This document shows positions 1 through 5,286 of a stretch of 5,286 nt of DNA, one piece after another; positions within the stretch are counted from its first letter, which is position 1, and each line of letters begins with the position of its first letter. The notes beneath the pieces were generated by a model. The model saw nothing but the letters and a program-made list of their open reading frames with translations. It was not told the DNA's origin and did not search any database. The DNA comes from Xanthobacteraceae bacterium (GTDB lineage: Bacteria; Pseudomonadota; Alphaproteobacteria; Rhizobiales; Xanthobacteraceae), in contig JASHXZ010000612.1 of assembly GCA_030043285.1 (NCBI GenBank), positions 1 to 5,286 on the forward strand. The letters are read 5' to 3'. The position numbers were made by a program, and so were the translations under genes.

Positions 1-159
1 GAATATCTCTATATCGACCTCGGCTCGTACACCAATACGTTCACGGGTTTGGGAGTCTTCACGCCCATCACGCTGAGCACGCATGTGACCGACAACATCG
101 TCCGCGCCGGCGTGAACTATCATTTCAACTTCGGCGGACCAATCGCGACGCGGTATTGA
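1..159 (+). CDS. Outer-membrane beta-barrel protein (Omp25/porin-like), 3' end only
   Basis: The window opens inside a reading frame of 52 codons ending in TGA at 157-159. The peptide alternates polar and hydrophobic residues (for example EYLYIDLGSY and VRAGVNYHFNF), as in transmembrane beta-strands, and ends in an aromatic residue (GGPIATRY). A terminal aromatic residue is the usual C-terminal signal for BAM-dependent insertion into the outer membrane. The RAGVNYHF-aromatic-GGP ending is what I know from the small Omp25/Omp31-type beta-barrel proteins of Bradyrhizobium and relatives. These are normally about 200-300 residues with a Sec signal peptide, so most of the gene lies upstream of the window. 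The exact role (structural protein, heme binding or porin) cannot be told from the tail. A hairpin terminator follows 25 nt after the stop. The beta-barrel assignment is fairly firm; the subfamily is inferred from the ending alone. Confidence 0.72.
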   Translation, partial: EYLYIDLGSYTNTFTGLGVFTPITLSTHVTDNIVRAGVNYHFNFGGPIATRY

Positions 160-184
160 TACGCGACGATCGGCGTCTACGCGC

Positions 185-212
185 GAAGGCCCCGGCAACC
201 ACCGGGGCCTTC
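185..212 (+). terminator. Rho-independent-type hairpin after the outer-membrane protein gene
   Basis: A perfect 11-bp inverted repeat, GAAGGCCCCGG (185-195) and CCGGGGCCTTC (202-212), encloses a 6-nt loop CAACCA. It starts 25 nt after the upstream stop codon. The sequence after the stem is TGTCTTG, so there is no real U-run; such U-poor, very stable hairpins are common after genes in GC-rich alphaproteobacteria. The stem is symmetric, so it could also stop transcripts arriving from the convergent hydrolase gene. Confidence 0.75.
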
Positions 213-257
213 TGTCTTGCCGCGATCGCGGTGCCCCCCTCATAACGCGAATCCGGC

Positions 258-286
258 CTGGTGGTGCGCGGAAAGCGCGCCGCCGG
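258..286 (+). other. Second hairpin in the convergent intergenic region
   Basis: Bases 258-269 can pair with 275-286 around a GGAAA loop, giving about 12 pairs when G-U wobbles are allowed. Three of the pairs (259-285, 262-282 and 265-279) are T-G as read on the + strand. On the - strand the same positions become A-C mismatches, so the fold would form better in + strand RNA. There is no U-tract after it. It may be a back-up terminator or RNA-stabilising structure for the outer-membrane protein transcript, or chance in GC-rich DNA. Confidence 0.3.
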
Positions 287-337
287 CGTTGTCGCCGATA
301 AGCTAAAAGAAAAACGCCGCGTCGATTGCTTTCGCCG

Positions 338-1543
338 TCACCCAGGGCTGCAGTCGCTCGGGGGACTAGTCCCGGCAAATCGATCGGCAATCCACTGAAC
401 GGCGGCCGAAGCGCTATCATGCGCTGCGAAGCCGTGGCCCACCGTCGGCATGAACACCCACTTGACCTTGATTCCGGCGGCGCATAGCCGCTTCATATAT
501 TGCTGCGTGACCTGTGGTCGGACGAGCTGGTCGGCGCCGCCTTGCGCCAGGAAAACCGGGATATGCGAGGGCAAAACACCCGGCGCGTTCTTCGTCATGA
601 GTCCTCGCCAAGGCTCGGTCTGATAAAAATCCTTCTCCGACAGGAATGTCTGCCCCAGGAGGCGAGTTGGCTCGCGCCGTCGCAGAATGTCGTAGACCGA
701 CTCGATGCACTCGCCGGCGAGTCGATCAACAACCGGCACGGCGGCCGGATCGACCACCCGATCGATCGGCGCCCCGAACACGCGCGACCACGACCATAGT
801 GTCATGGCGGTGAGGTTTCTGCCGCCATTCGTATCGATGTCGTCGGCAAGCAGGGTGGCGAGATCCGTTGCTGGCGCCGCTGCAGCGACGCCGACGAGAT
901 CGAGCTCCGGCGCATAGCTGCTCGCGATGATGCCGGTAAACAACGCAGCCTGCCCACCTTGTGAATGCCCCCAAACGGCGAAGCGGCCCGGTGCGCCTGT
1001 CAATTCCCGAGCCACGCGGACCGAATCGAGCACCGCGCGCGCTTCGCTCTCGCCCACCAGGTACGGATGGGTCTCGGACGTGCCGAGCCCGGGGTAGTCC
1101 GTCGCAGCGACGATGATGCCATGCTGCACCATTTCGCGCACGCCCTGAATTTGCTGGATGAGAAACATTGCCAAAGATGGCGCGCAGCGCGGCTCCACAC
1201 CTGTGGTCGGATGCGCCCAGGCGACGATGGGACGGCCTTCGGGGGGCATCGGACCGGGCGGAATGATGACCACGCCCGAAACCGGAATCGTCTCGTCGTG
1301 CAGGCCTGTTGACCGATAGAGCACCCGCACCACGGACGCGCGAAACCGCGCGGGCAAACTCAACGGCTCTTGCCGGATGAGCGTCCCGGGCCGCCCGGCA
1401 ACGTCCTGCGGCGAAGGACGATAGAAGGACGATTGCGAAAGCGCAGCGGTGCAGCCGAACCAAAATCCAACGATGCAAAGAGCCGCGAACGCGCAAATGC
1501 GCAGATAAAGACCGTGCCGTGCATCCAAGATTTTGTTGGCCAT
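338..1543 (-). CDS. Secreted alpha/beta hydrolase, secretory-lipase (CAL-A-like) family
   Basis: Predicted 401-residue exported esterase/lipase that would hydrolyse carboxyl esters. The start at 1543 is chosen over an in-frame ATG at 1576 because GGAGG lies 6 nt before it and the product then begins MANKILDARHGLYLR, followed by a hydrophobic stretch (about 15-30) and a plausible signal-peptidase site near ALSQS (about 34-38). Family marks visible: oxyanion-loop-like AWAHPTTG (108-115), ATDYPGLG (147-154), nucleophile elbow GHSQG with Ser194, acid Asp338 in QGGADQLV, and His370 in GHGF. This order, spacing and length match the secretory lipase family (LIP type) known from Candida and found in many bacteria. 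The mature part has four cysteines (120, 279, 354, 398), compatible with two disulfides and a periplasmic or extracellular location. It is transcribed divergently from corA and convergently with the outer-membrane protein gene. The substrate is unknown; the family includes lipases, feruloyl-type esterases and acyl transferases. Confidence 0.88.
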   Translation of the reverse strand: MANKILDARHGLYLRICAFAALCIVGFWFGCTAALSQSSFYRPSPQDVAGRPGTLIRQEPLSLPARFRASVVRVLYRSTGLHDETIPVSGVVIIPPGPMPPEGRPIVAWAHPTTGVEPRCAPSLAMFLIQQIQGVREMVQHGIIVAATDYPGLGTSETHPYLVGESEARAVLDSVRVARELTGAPGRFAVWGHSQGGQAALFTGIIASSYAPELDLVGVAAAAPATDLATLLADDIDTNGGRNLTAMTLWSWSRVFGAPIDRVVDPAAVPVVDRLAGECIESVYDILRRREPTRLLGQTFLSEKDFYQTEPWRGLMTKNAPGVLPSHIPVFLAQGGADQLVRPQVTQQYMKRLCAAGIKVKWVFMPTVGHGFAAHDSASAAVQWIADRFAGTSPPSDCSPG

Positions 1544-1549
1544 TTTGGA

Positions 1550-1554
1550 CCTCC
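1550..1554 (-). promoter_or_regulatory. Shine-Dalgarno site fixing the hydrolase start
   Basis: Read on the - strand, GGAGG lies 6 nt upstream of the ATG at 1543 (context CTTGGAGGTCCAAAATG). The in-frame ATG at 1576 would add only 11 residues (MRCRQKTWRSK), and they would precede an already complete signal peptide. The site therefore decides in favour of the shorter, 401-residue protein. Confidence 0.75.
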
Positions 1555-1620
1555 AAGTCTTCTGGCGACAGCGCACTTGTCCAGATCAGCCTCGCAGTGC
1601 GGCAACGTCGAAAATGGCGC

Positions 1621-1649
1621 TTGGCGACCGGCCGGCATGTCGCTATCGC
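1621..1649 (+). promoter_or_regulatory. Candidate sigma-70 promoter for corA
   Basis: TTGGCG (1621-1626) and TATCGC (1644-1649) are separated by 17 nt and lie about 100 nt upstream of the corA start, inside the 204-nt divergent region between the hydrolase and corA. Both hexamers match the consensus only partly. This is the best pair I could see by eye, not a proven promoter. I saw no riboswitch-like structure of the kind that controls some bacterial magnesium transporters, and no convincing operator palindrome in the region. Confidence 0.2.
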
Positions 1650-1747
1650 GGTTGCTTTCGGGGGCGCCCGGCGCAAATTCCTGCTGTAGTCTTACCGGGT
1701 CCCTACGATTGCGGCTACGTGCCGGAAGGCTGTGGTGGAGAATCGCG

Positions 1748-2710
1748 ATGTTGAATACCTACCCCGGAGCTCCCGCCCAAGGCCTTTCGCTCTCGCGCCG
1801 CGACTTGGCCGATCGGTCCTGGGTTGACCTGGTCTGCCCGACGGAAGCGGAGCGGGCAGCCTTTGAGCGCGCCAGCGGACTTGGCGTGCCGAGCAACAAT
1901 GACCTTGGCGAGATCGAAGCCACCAGCCGGCTGAAGATCAGAAACGATGCGCTGTACATGACCGCGCCGTTGATCCTGGCCGAGGAGAACGAGCCGTGGC
2001 TTCCGACACCGGTCGGTTTCGTCCTGTCCAGGCAGCTGTTGATGACCGTGCGCCTGGCCACATCGGCCGCCTTCGACACGGTGGCGAAGGAGATGAGCGC
2101 CGCGCCGAACCCGGGTCCGGCCGCGGTCTTCGTGCGCCTCCTTGAAGAGCTTATCGACCACACCGCCGACCTTCTGGAAGCGGCCGGCCGCGATCTTGAC
2201 GAAGCGTCGCACGCCATCTTTCAGCCGGGCCAGCGCAAGCATTTGTCGCGCGAAACCGTGCTGCTGCGCCGATTGATGATCAGTACCGGCCGCACCAGCG
2301 AGCGCATGGCGCGAATACAATATGCGCTGGTCTGTCTCGACCGCATGGCCAAATTCACGACCGACCGCGCGCATGATTGGCTTGGGCCTGATCTGGCGGC
2401 GCGGCTGCAATCGATCAGTTCGGACGCCGTTTCGCTGGTGCACTATTGCGAAGGCCTTGTCAGCCGCGTTCAGCTCTTGCAGGACGCCGCGGTCGGCATC
2501 ATCAGCAGCGACCAGAACGACGTGATCAAGGTCTTGACCATAGCCTCGGTGATCGGCATTCCGCCGGTGCTGATTGCCGGCATTTACGGCATGAATTTCA
2601 AGAACATTCACGAGTACGACTGGGCGTGGGGCTATCAGTGGGCCTTGGCGTTGATCGTGGTCTCGGCGCTGCTGCCGCTGCTCTGGTTCAAGTGGAAGAA
2701 CTGGATTTGA
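1748..2710 (+). CDS. corA: CorA-family magnesium/divalent-cation transporter
   Basis: Predicted 320-residue inner-membrane channel protein that takes up Mg2+ (in some relatives Co2+, Ni2+ or Zn2+ is moved instead), acting as a homopentamer. The cytoplasmic N-terminal domain carries the family's WVDLVCPTEAE stretch (25-35) and the IEATSRLKI strand region (56-64). It is followed by a long helical region (about 100-255) that forms the funnel stalk. Two membrane helices lie at the very C-terminus: about 261-280, ending in the signature YGMNF (Gly281-Met282-Asn283), and about 297-314, followed by the basic tail KWKNWI. The loop KNIHE keeps the usual Glu (Glu289). Length and topology match the family. 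The start at 1748 is preceded by GGAG 7 nt upstream (1737-1740). The open frame runs back to 1370, but that part is antisense to the hydrolase gene. Ion specificity cannot be read from the sequence. Confidence 0.95.
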   Translation: MLNTYPGAPAQGLSLSRRDLADRSWVDLVCPTEAERAAFERASGLGVPSNNDLGEIEATSRLKIRNDALYMTAPLILAEENEPWLPTPVGFVLSRQLLMTVRLATSAAFDTVAKEMSAAPNPGPAAVFVRLLEELIDHTADLLEAAGRDLDEASHAIFQPGQRKHLSRETVLLRRLMISTGRTSERMARIQYALVCLDRMAKFTTDRAHDWLGPDLAARLQSISSDAVSLVHYCEGLVSRVQLLQDAAVGIISSDQNDVIKVLTIASVIGIPPVLIAGIYGMNFKNIHEYDWAWGYQWALALIVVSALLPLLWFKWKNWI

Positions 2711-2734
2711 TTTTCAGGGAAAGCGAGGGCGGCC

Positions 2735-3880
2735 ATGCCAAGCGGCAAACGTTGGGTCGGAACCTGGGCGGCCGCTCCAGCGCCGGCCGAAGGCATCGCC
2801 GGTTTCAACAACCAGACGATCCGCCTGAACCCGCACGTGAGCATCGGCGGTGAGCGGCTGCGGGTGCGGATCTCGAATGCCTATGGCAATCGTCCGCTGA
2901 TCATCGGCGCGGCGACGGTCGCCCTGCGCGACAAGGGCCCGGCTATCGTTGCCGGCACCGGCCGCAAGCTGAGCTTCGGCGGCCGCGGTTCAACCGCCAT
3001 CGCCGCCGGGGCGGTGGCCTACAGCGACGCGGTCGATTTTTCCGTTCCGCCGCTCGCCGATCTCGCGGTCAGTTTCCATCTGCCCGGCGATGTGCCGGCG
3101 AATTTCGCCATAACCGCACGTTACGCGAGGCAGACCAATTACGTCTCGCCACCCGGCGATTACGCCGCGGCGACGATGATGCCGGTCGGCAATCTGACCG
3201 ACCAGTGGCTGTTCCTTTGCGGCGTCGATGTGCTTGCCCCGAGCGACGCGCTCGCCGTCGTCGCGCTCGGCGACTCGCTGACCGACGGCAATATCTCGAC
3301 GATCGACGCGTTGTGCCGCTGGCCGGATCAATTGGCGCGGCGGCTCGTCGCCCGCGCCGGCAGGCGGGTCGGCGTCATGAACAACGGGCTCGGCGGCAAC
3401 CGCATCCTGCACGACATCCGCGGCGACAGCGGGCTCCGCCGCTTCGACCGCGACGTGCTGGCCCAGCCGGGCGTCACCCACCTCATTGTCATGCTCGGCA
3501 CCAACGATCTGCGCAATCGCTGGGCCAAGCCCGAGGAGGAGGTCACCGCCGAGCATGTGATTGCCGGCTTGGCGCAGATGGCGCTGCGCGCCCACGGCGC
3601 CGGCATCAAGATCATCGGCGCGACGCTGACACCGTTCGGCAACGAGACCTACATGGCCAATGCCTGGAATCCGACGCGCGAGATGCACAGGGTCGCGATC
3701 AATGCCTGGATCCGCGAGGCCGGCGTGTTCGACGGGGTTGCCGATTTCGACGCCGCGTTGCGCGACCCCGAAATCCCGACCCAGATGCGCGCCGCGGACG
3801 ATTGCGGCGATGGATTGCATCCGAGCGACGGCGGTTACCGCAAGATGGGCGATGCGATCGACCTCGCGCTGTTCGCCTAG
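2735..3880 (+). CDS. SGNH/GDSL hydrolase with N-terminal beta-sandwich domain
   Basis: Predicted 381-residue esterase/acylhydrolase. All four SGNH blocks are present: GDSLTDG with nucleophile Ser181; NNGLGGNR with the oxyanion Gly (Gly220 or 221); GTND with Asn257; and DGLHP with Asp359 and His362. Residues 1-165 form a separate beta-rich region starting WVGTWAAAP, as in the GDSL subgroup related to XynE and secreted fungal acylhydrolases, where a jelly-roll-like domain precedes the catalytic one. Possible substrates are acetylated sugars or other small esters, but none is indicated here. Many relatives carry a signal peptide; this one has none, and no ATG, GTG or TTG codon lies between the corA stop and this start, so it is probably cytoplasmic. 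GAGGG at 2725-2729 serves as the ribosome site, 5 nt before the ATG. The gene starts 24 nt after corA, suggesting co-transcription. Confidence 0.92.
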   Translation: MPSGKRWVGTWAAAPAPAEGIAGFNNQTIRLNPHVSIGGERLRVRISNAYGNRPLIIGAATVALRDKGPAIVAGTGRKLSFGGRGSTAIAAGAVAYSDAVDFSVPPLADLAVSFHLPGDVPANFAITARYARQTNYVSPPGDYAAATMMPVGNLTDQWLFLCGVDVLAPSDALAVVALGDSLTDGNISTIDALCRWPDQLARRLVARAGRRVGVMNNGLGGNRILHDIRGDSGLRRFDRDVLAQPGVTHLIVMLGTNDLRNRWAKPEEEVTAEHVIAGLAQMALRAHGAGIKIIGATLTPFGNETYMANAWNPTREMHRVAINAWIREAGVFDGVADFDAALRDPEIPTQMRAADDCGDGLHPSDGGYRKMGDAIDLALFA

Positions 3881-3909
3881 AGGCCGCAGTGCAAGAGGAT
3901 CTGCTCGGC

Positions 3910-3915
3910 TATGAT
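3910..3915 (+). promoter_or_regulatory. Candidate -10 element ahead of the cupin gene
   Basis: TATGAT differs from the sigma-70 consensus TATAAT at one position and lies 43 nt upstream of the chosen cupin start, in the 78-nt gap after the SGNH gene. No good -35 hexamer is found 16-18 nt upstream, so it would be a weak or activator-dependent promoter. It overlaps the alternative ATG at 3911. Confidence 0.2.
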
Positions 3916-3958
3916 ACTTGCCAGCGGTCAAAACCAAAAAAGCGGAGGAACGACGACC

Positions 3959-4528
3959 ATGGAAACGCTGCCCAAATTCGGCATCTCGCGCGCCGATATG
4001 ATGAAGCGCGTCGCCCGCTTCGGCGCGCTCAAGGGTTCGGACGGCGGGCTGCCGGACAGCAAGGCGCCGCAGTGCGAACGCACGCTCTACAACGTCATCG
4101 GCTTTCAGCCGCCGAAGGACGCCGGCGGCGCGGTGACTTCGCCGGTCGGCGACGACGCCGCACGATTGTCGGCGATCCCGATCTCGGAAGGGTTCAATCT
4201 CGGTTATTGCCGCGCCAAGCCCGGCAAAGGTCCGATGATGCACAACCACGACACCAACGAGACTTTCATTCCCATGACCGGCACCTGGCGCTGCAGCTGG
4301 GAAAACGAGCAGGGCGAGGTCGAATCCATCGACCTTGCGCCGCTCGACGTGATTTCGTTTCCGCCGGGCGCGATCCGCCGTTTCGAGAACGTCACGGCGG
4401 GGCCGGCCGGCGAGGACGCCATTCTGATGTTCGTGATCGGCGGCGACGGCCCCAAAGCCGAATTCACCGATACGGCGATGCAACAACTCGCCGATGCCGG
4501 CGTGTGGCCGCGCGAGGGAAAGGCGTGA
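3959..4528 (+). CDS. Single-domain cupin protein
   Basis: Predicted 189-residue soluble protein with one cupin beta-barrel. Cupin motif 1, G(X)5HXH(X)3E(X)6G, is matched exactly by Gly89, His95, His97, Glu101 and Gly108. In motif 2, PPGAIRRFEN (135-144) keeps the Pro-x-Gly and the Asn144, but the position that normally holds the fourth metal ligand His is Arg140. A metal, if bound, would have a two-His-one-Glu set. An N-terminal extension (1-75) and a C-terminal helix-like tail (170-189) flank the barrel. I do not recognise a specific enzyme; cupins include dioxygenases, isomerases and small-molecule sensors. The start at 3959 is preferred because GGAGG (3944-3948) lies 10 nt upstream. An in-frame ATG at 3911 would add 16 residues (MILASGQNQKSGGTTT) that do not look like a conserved domain. 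The gene lies 78 nt after the SGNH gene and may share its transcript. Confidence 0.85.
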   Translation: METLPKFGISRADMMKRVARFGALKGSDGGLPDSKAPQCERTLYNVIGFQPPKDAGGAVTSPVGDDAARLSAIPISEGFNLGYCRAKPGKGPMMHNHDTNETFIPMTGTWRCSWENEQGEVESIDLAPLDVISFPPGAIRRFENVTAGPAGEDAILMFVIGGDGPKAEFTDTAMQQLADAGVWPREGKA

Positions 4529-4573
4529 CATCGGCGGCCCATGGTTGCCTGCGTGGCACTTGTTGGGATTACT

Positions 4574-4611
4574 AAAAAACGAAATCGGCCCGGACCGCCA
4601 TCCGAGCCGAT
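4574..4611 (-). terminator. Rho-independent terminator of the Bug/TTT binding-protein gene
   Basis: Read on the - strand, ATCGGCTCGGA (4611-4601) pairs with TCCGGGCCGAT (4594-4584) around a 6-nt loop TGGCGG. That is an 11-bp stem with one G-U wobble, followed at once by TTCGTTTTTT (4583-4574). It begins 37 nt after the stop codon of the binding-protein gene. On the + strand the wobble becomes a C-A mismatch, and no T-tract follows the stem, so the element is oriented for the - strand gene; it would be weaker for the convergent cupin transcript. Confidence 0.88.
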
Positions 4612-4648
4612 CAAGACTGACAATACGCTGCGCCGCGTGGGAGCCTGT

Positions 4649-5286
4649 TCAATCGACCTTCGCGCCGGAGAATTTGACGGCCTTGGCCCATCGTGCCGTG
4701 TCGGCGACGATGAAGGCGTCAAGCTCGCGCGGGCTCATGATCATCGGCTCGGCGCCCAGTTCGCGAATGCGATTCACGGTGGCGGGCTCAGCGAGACATG
4801 CGTTCGCCGCTTTATTGAGGGCTGCGACCATATCTGCCGGCGTTGCCTGCGGCGCGCCGAGACCGTTCCACACTCTAACCTCGTAGCCGGGGATGATGGA
4901 GGCCACAGGAGGGATTCCTGGCAGGACCGACGACTCGTTCAAGCTGGTGACTGCGAGCGCCCGCAGGCGCCCGTCGCGAATGAAGGCGAGCGACATAGGT
5001 ATGGGAGCGAACATGAGTTGCATCCGACCTGTAACCAGGTCCGGCATGGCCTCCGCGCCGCGGTAGGGCACGTGGACCATCGACACGCCAGCCATCATCT
5101 GAAAAAGCTCGCCAGCCAGATGCGTTGTCGAGCCGGTTCCCGCCGATGCCATGTTGATCTTGCCGGGATTGGCCTTGGCGTAGCTGATCAGTTCGGCGAC
5201 GTTTTTGGCCGAGAGCGCGGGGTTGATCACCAGAACGAGCGGGCCTTGCATGACCCCGGCCACCATGGCGATGTCGCGGATGAAAT
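4649..5286 (-). CDS. Tripartite tricarboxylate transporter (Bug family) substrate-binding protein, partial
   Basis: The frame stays open to the window edge (FIRDIA precedes the Met at 5266), so this is the C-terminal 211 residues of a protein that is usually about 320-330 long; the Sec signal peptide and first lobe strands lie outside the window. Typical Bug/TctC features can be read in order: LVLVINPALSAKNVAELI, then the KANPGKINMASAGTGSTTHLA ligand-loop region with GELF, then MVHVPYRGAEAMPDLVTGR, then GRLRALAVTS, then PGIPPVA, then PGYEVRVWNGLGAPQATP, and finally GAEPMIMSPREL and the KFSGAKVD end. Family members are periplasmic receptors that deliver carboxylates (citrate, tricarboxylates, aromatic acids, nicotinate and others) to a TctAB-type carrier. 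Many are encoded alone, without TctA/TctB; whether this one is cannot be seen here. The ligand is not predictable. It ends convergently with the cupin gene, with its own terminator at 4574-4611. Confidence 0.93.
   Translation of the reverse strand, partial: FIRDIAMVAGVMQGPLVLVINPALSAKNVAELISYAKANPGKINMASAGTGSTTHLAGELFQMMAGVSMVHVPYRGAEAMPDLVTGRMQLMFAPIPMSLAFIRDGRLRALAVTSLNESSVLPGIPPVASIIPGYEVRVWNGLGAPQATPADMVAALNKAANACLAEPATVNRIRELGAEPMIMSPRELDAFIVADTARWAKAVKFSGAKVD

Noticed and set aside
305..320. Possible intrinsic terminator for the hydrolase gene: on the - strand GCGGCG followed by TTTTTCTTTT.
   Set aside because: I could find no stem of more than about 3 bp ahead of the T-tract, so it does not qualify as a Rho-independent terminator by eye.
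1570..1617. Lipoprotein signal in the hydrolase N-terminus (Cys31 after FWFG).
   Set aside because: The residues before Cys31 (Trp-Phe-Gly) do not fit the lipobox pattern [LVI][ASTVI][GAS]C; an ordinary signal-peptidase I site near ALSQS fits better. The coordinates given cover only the sequence upstream that I also searched, without success, for a hydrolase promoter.
726..1676. A 316-codon - strand frame within and upstream of the hydrolase gene.
   Set aside because: It is an out-of-frame shadow of the hydrolase gene, with an Arg/Ala-rich product and no family features.
1715..2611. A 298-codon - strand frame opposite corA.
   Set aside because: It is antisense to a clear CorA protein, with low-complexity Arg/Gly/His composition and no domain.
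2990..4531. A 513-codon open frame on the - strand spanning most of the SGNH gene and all of the cupin gene.
   Set aside because: It is antisense to two genes with complete catalytic or metal-binding motifs, its peptide is an Arg/Ala/His/Gly-rich mixture with no domain, and such long antisense frames are expected where third codon positions are nearly all G or C.
3205..4575. A 456-codon + strand open frame overlapping the SGNH and cupin genes in another frame.
   Set aside because: The product is extremely Arg-rich (runs such as RRRCACPERRARRRR), typical of a shifted frame in GC-rich coding DNA, with no recognisable motif.
1..5286. Search for CRISPR arrays, tRNA/rRNA genes, insertion-sequence ends, long direct repeats, or toxin-antitoxin or defence genes.
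   Set aside because: No regularly spaced repeats, cloverleaf-like sequences, transposase motifs or small paired ORFs with such signatures were seen; the window appears to be ordinary accessory-metabolism chromosome.

Overview
The window looks like chromosomal DNA of a GC-rich alphaproteobacterium, most likely of the Hyphomicrobiales (Bradyrhizobium/Xanthobacteraceae-like). This is inferred from three things: the C-terminus of an Omp25-type outer-membrane beta-barrel, an (apparently solitary) Bug/TTT-type solute-binding protein, and the strong GC bias at third codon positions. No taxonomic search was possible.

Layout: (1) 1-159, + strand, the last 52 codons of an outer-membrane beta-barrel protein, followed by a strong hairpin terminator at 185-212. 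(2) 338-1543, - strand, a secreted alpha/beta hydrolase of the secretory-lipase (CAL-A-like) type, convergent with the porin. (3) 1544-1747, a 204-nt divergent intergenic region that should hold promoters for both flanking genes. (4) 1748-2710, + strand, a CorA-family divalent-cation transporter. (5) 2735-3880, + strand, an SGNH/GDSL hydrolase only 24 nt after corA and in the same reading frame. (6) 3959-4528, + strand, a single-domain cupin. (7) 4529-4648, a convergent intergenic region with a clear intrinsic terminator read on the - strand. (8) 4649 to the window end, - strand, the C-terminal two thirds of a tripartite-tricarboxylate-transporter (Bug) substrate-binding protein, cut by the window edge.

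The three + strand genes corA, SGNH hydrolase and cupin may be one transcription unit (gaps of 24 and 78 nt), although a -10-like hexamer before the cupin could give it its own start. No shared pathway is evident: ion transport, ester hydrolysis and a small-molecule-binding or enzymatic cupin do not make a recognised system. The secreted lipase-like enzyme, the SGNH esterase and the carboxylate-binding protein fit a free-living soil or rhizosphere heterotroph that scavenges esters and organic acids.

I found no mobile element, CRISPR array, tRNA/rRNA or recognisable defence or biosynthetic system. I regard this as mostly ordinary chromosomal sequence. The points worth a second look are a cupin with an altered metal-ligand position, an SGNH hydrolase with no possible signal peptide, a bacterial lipase whose cysteine spacing resembles fungal CAL-A, and a terminator whose geometry shows which strand it serves.
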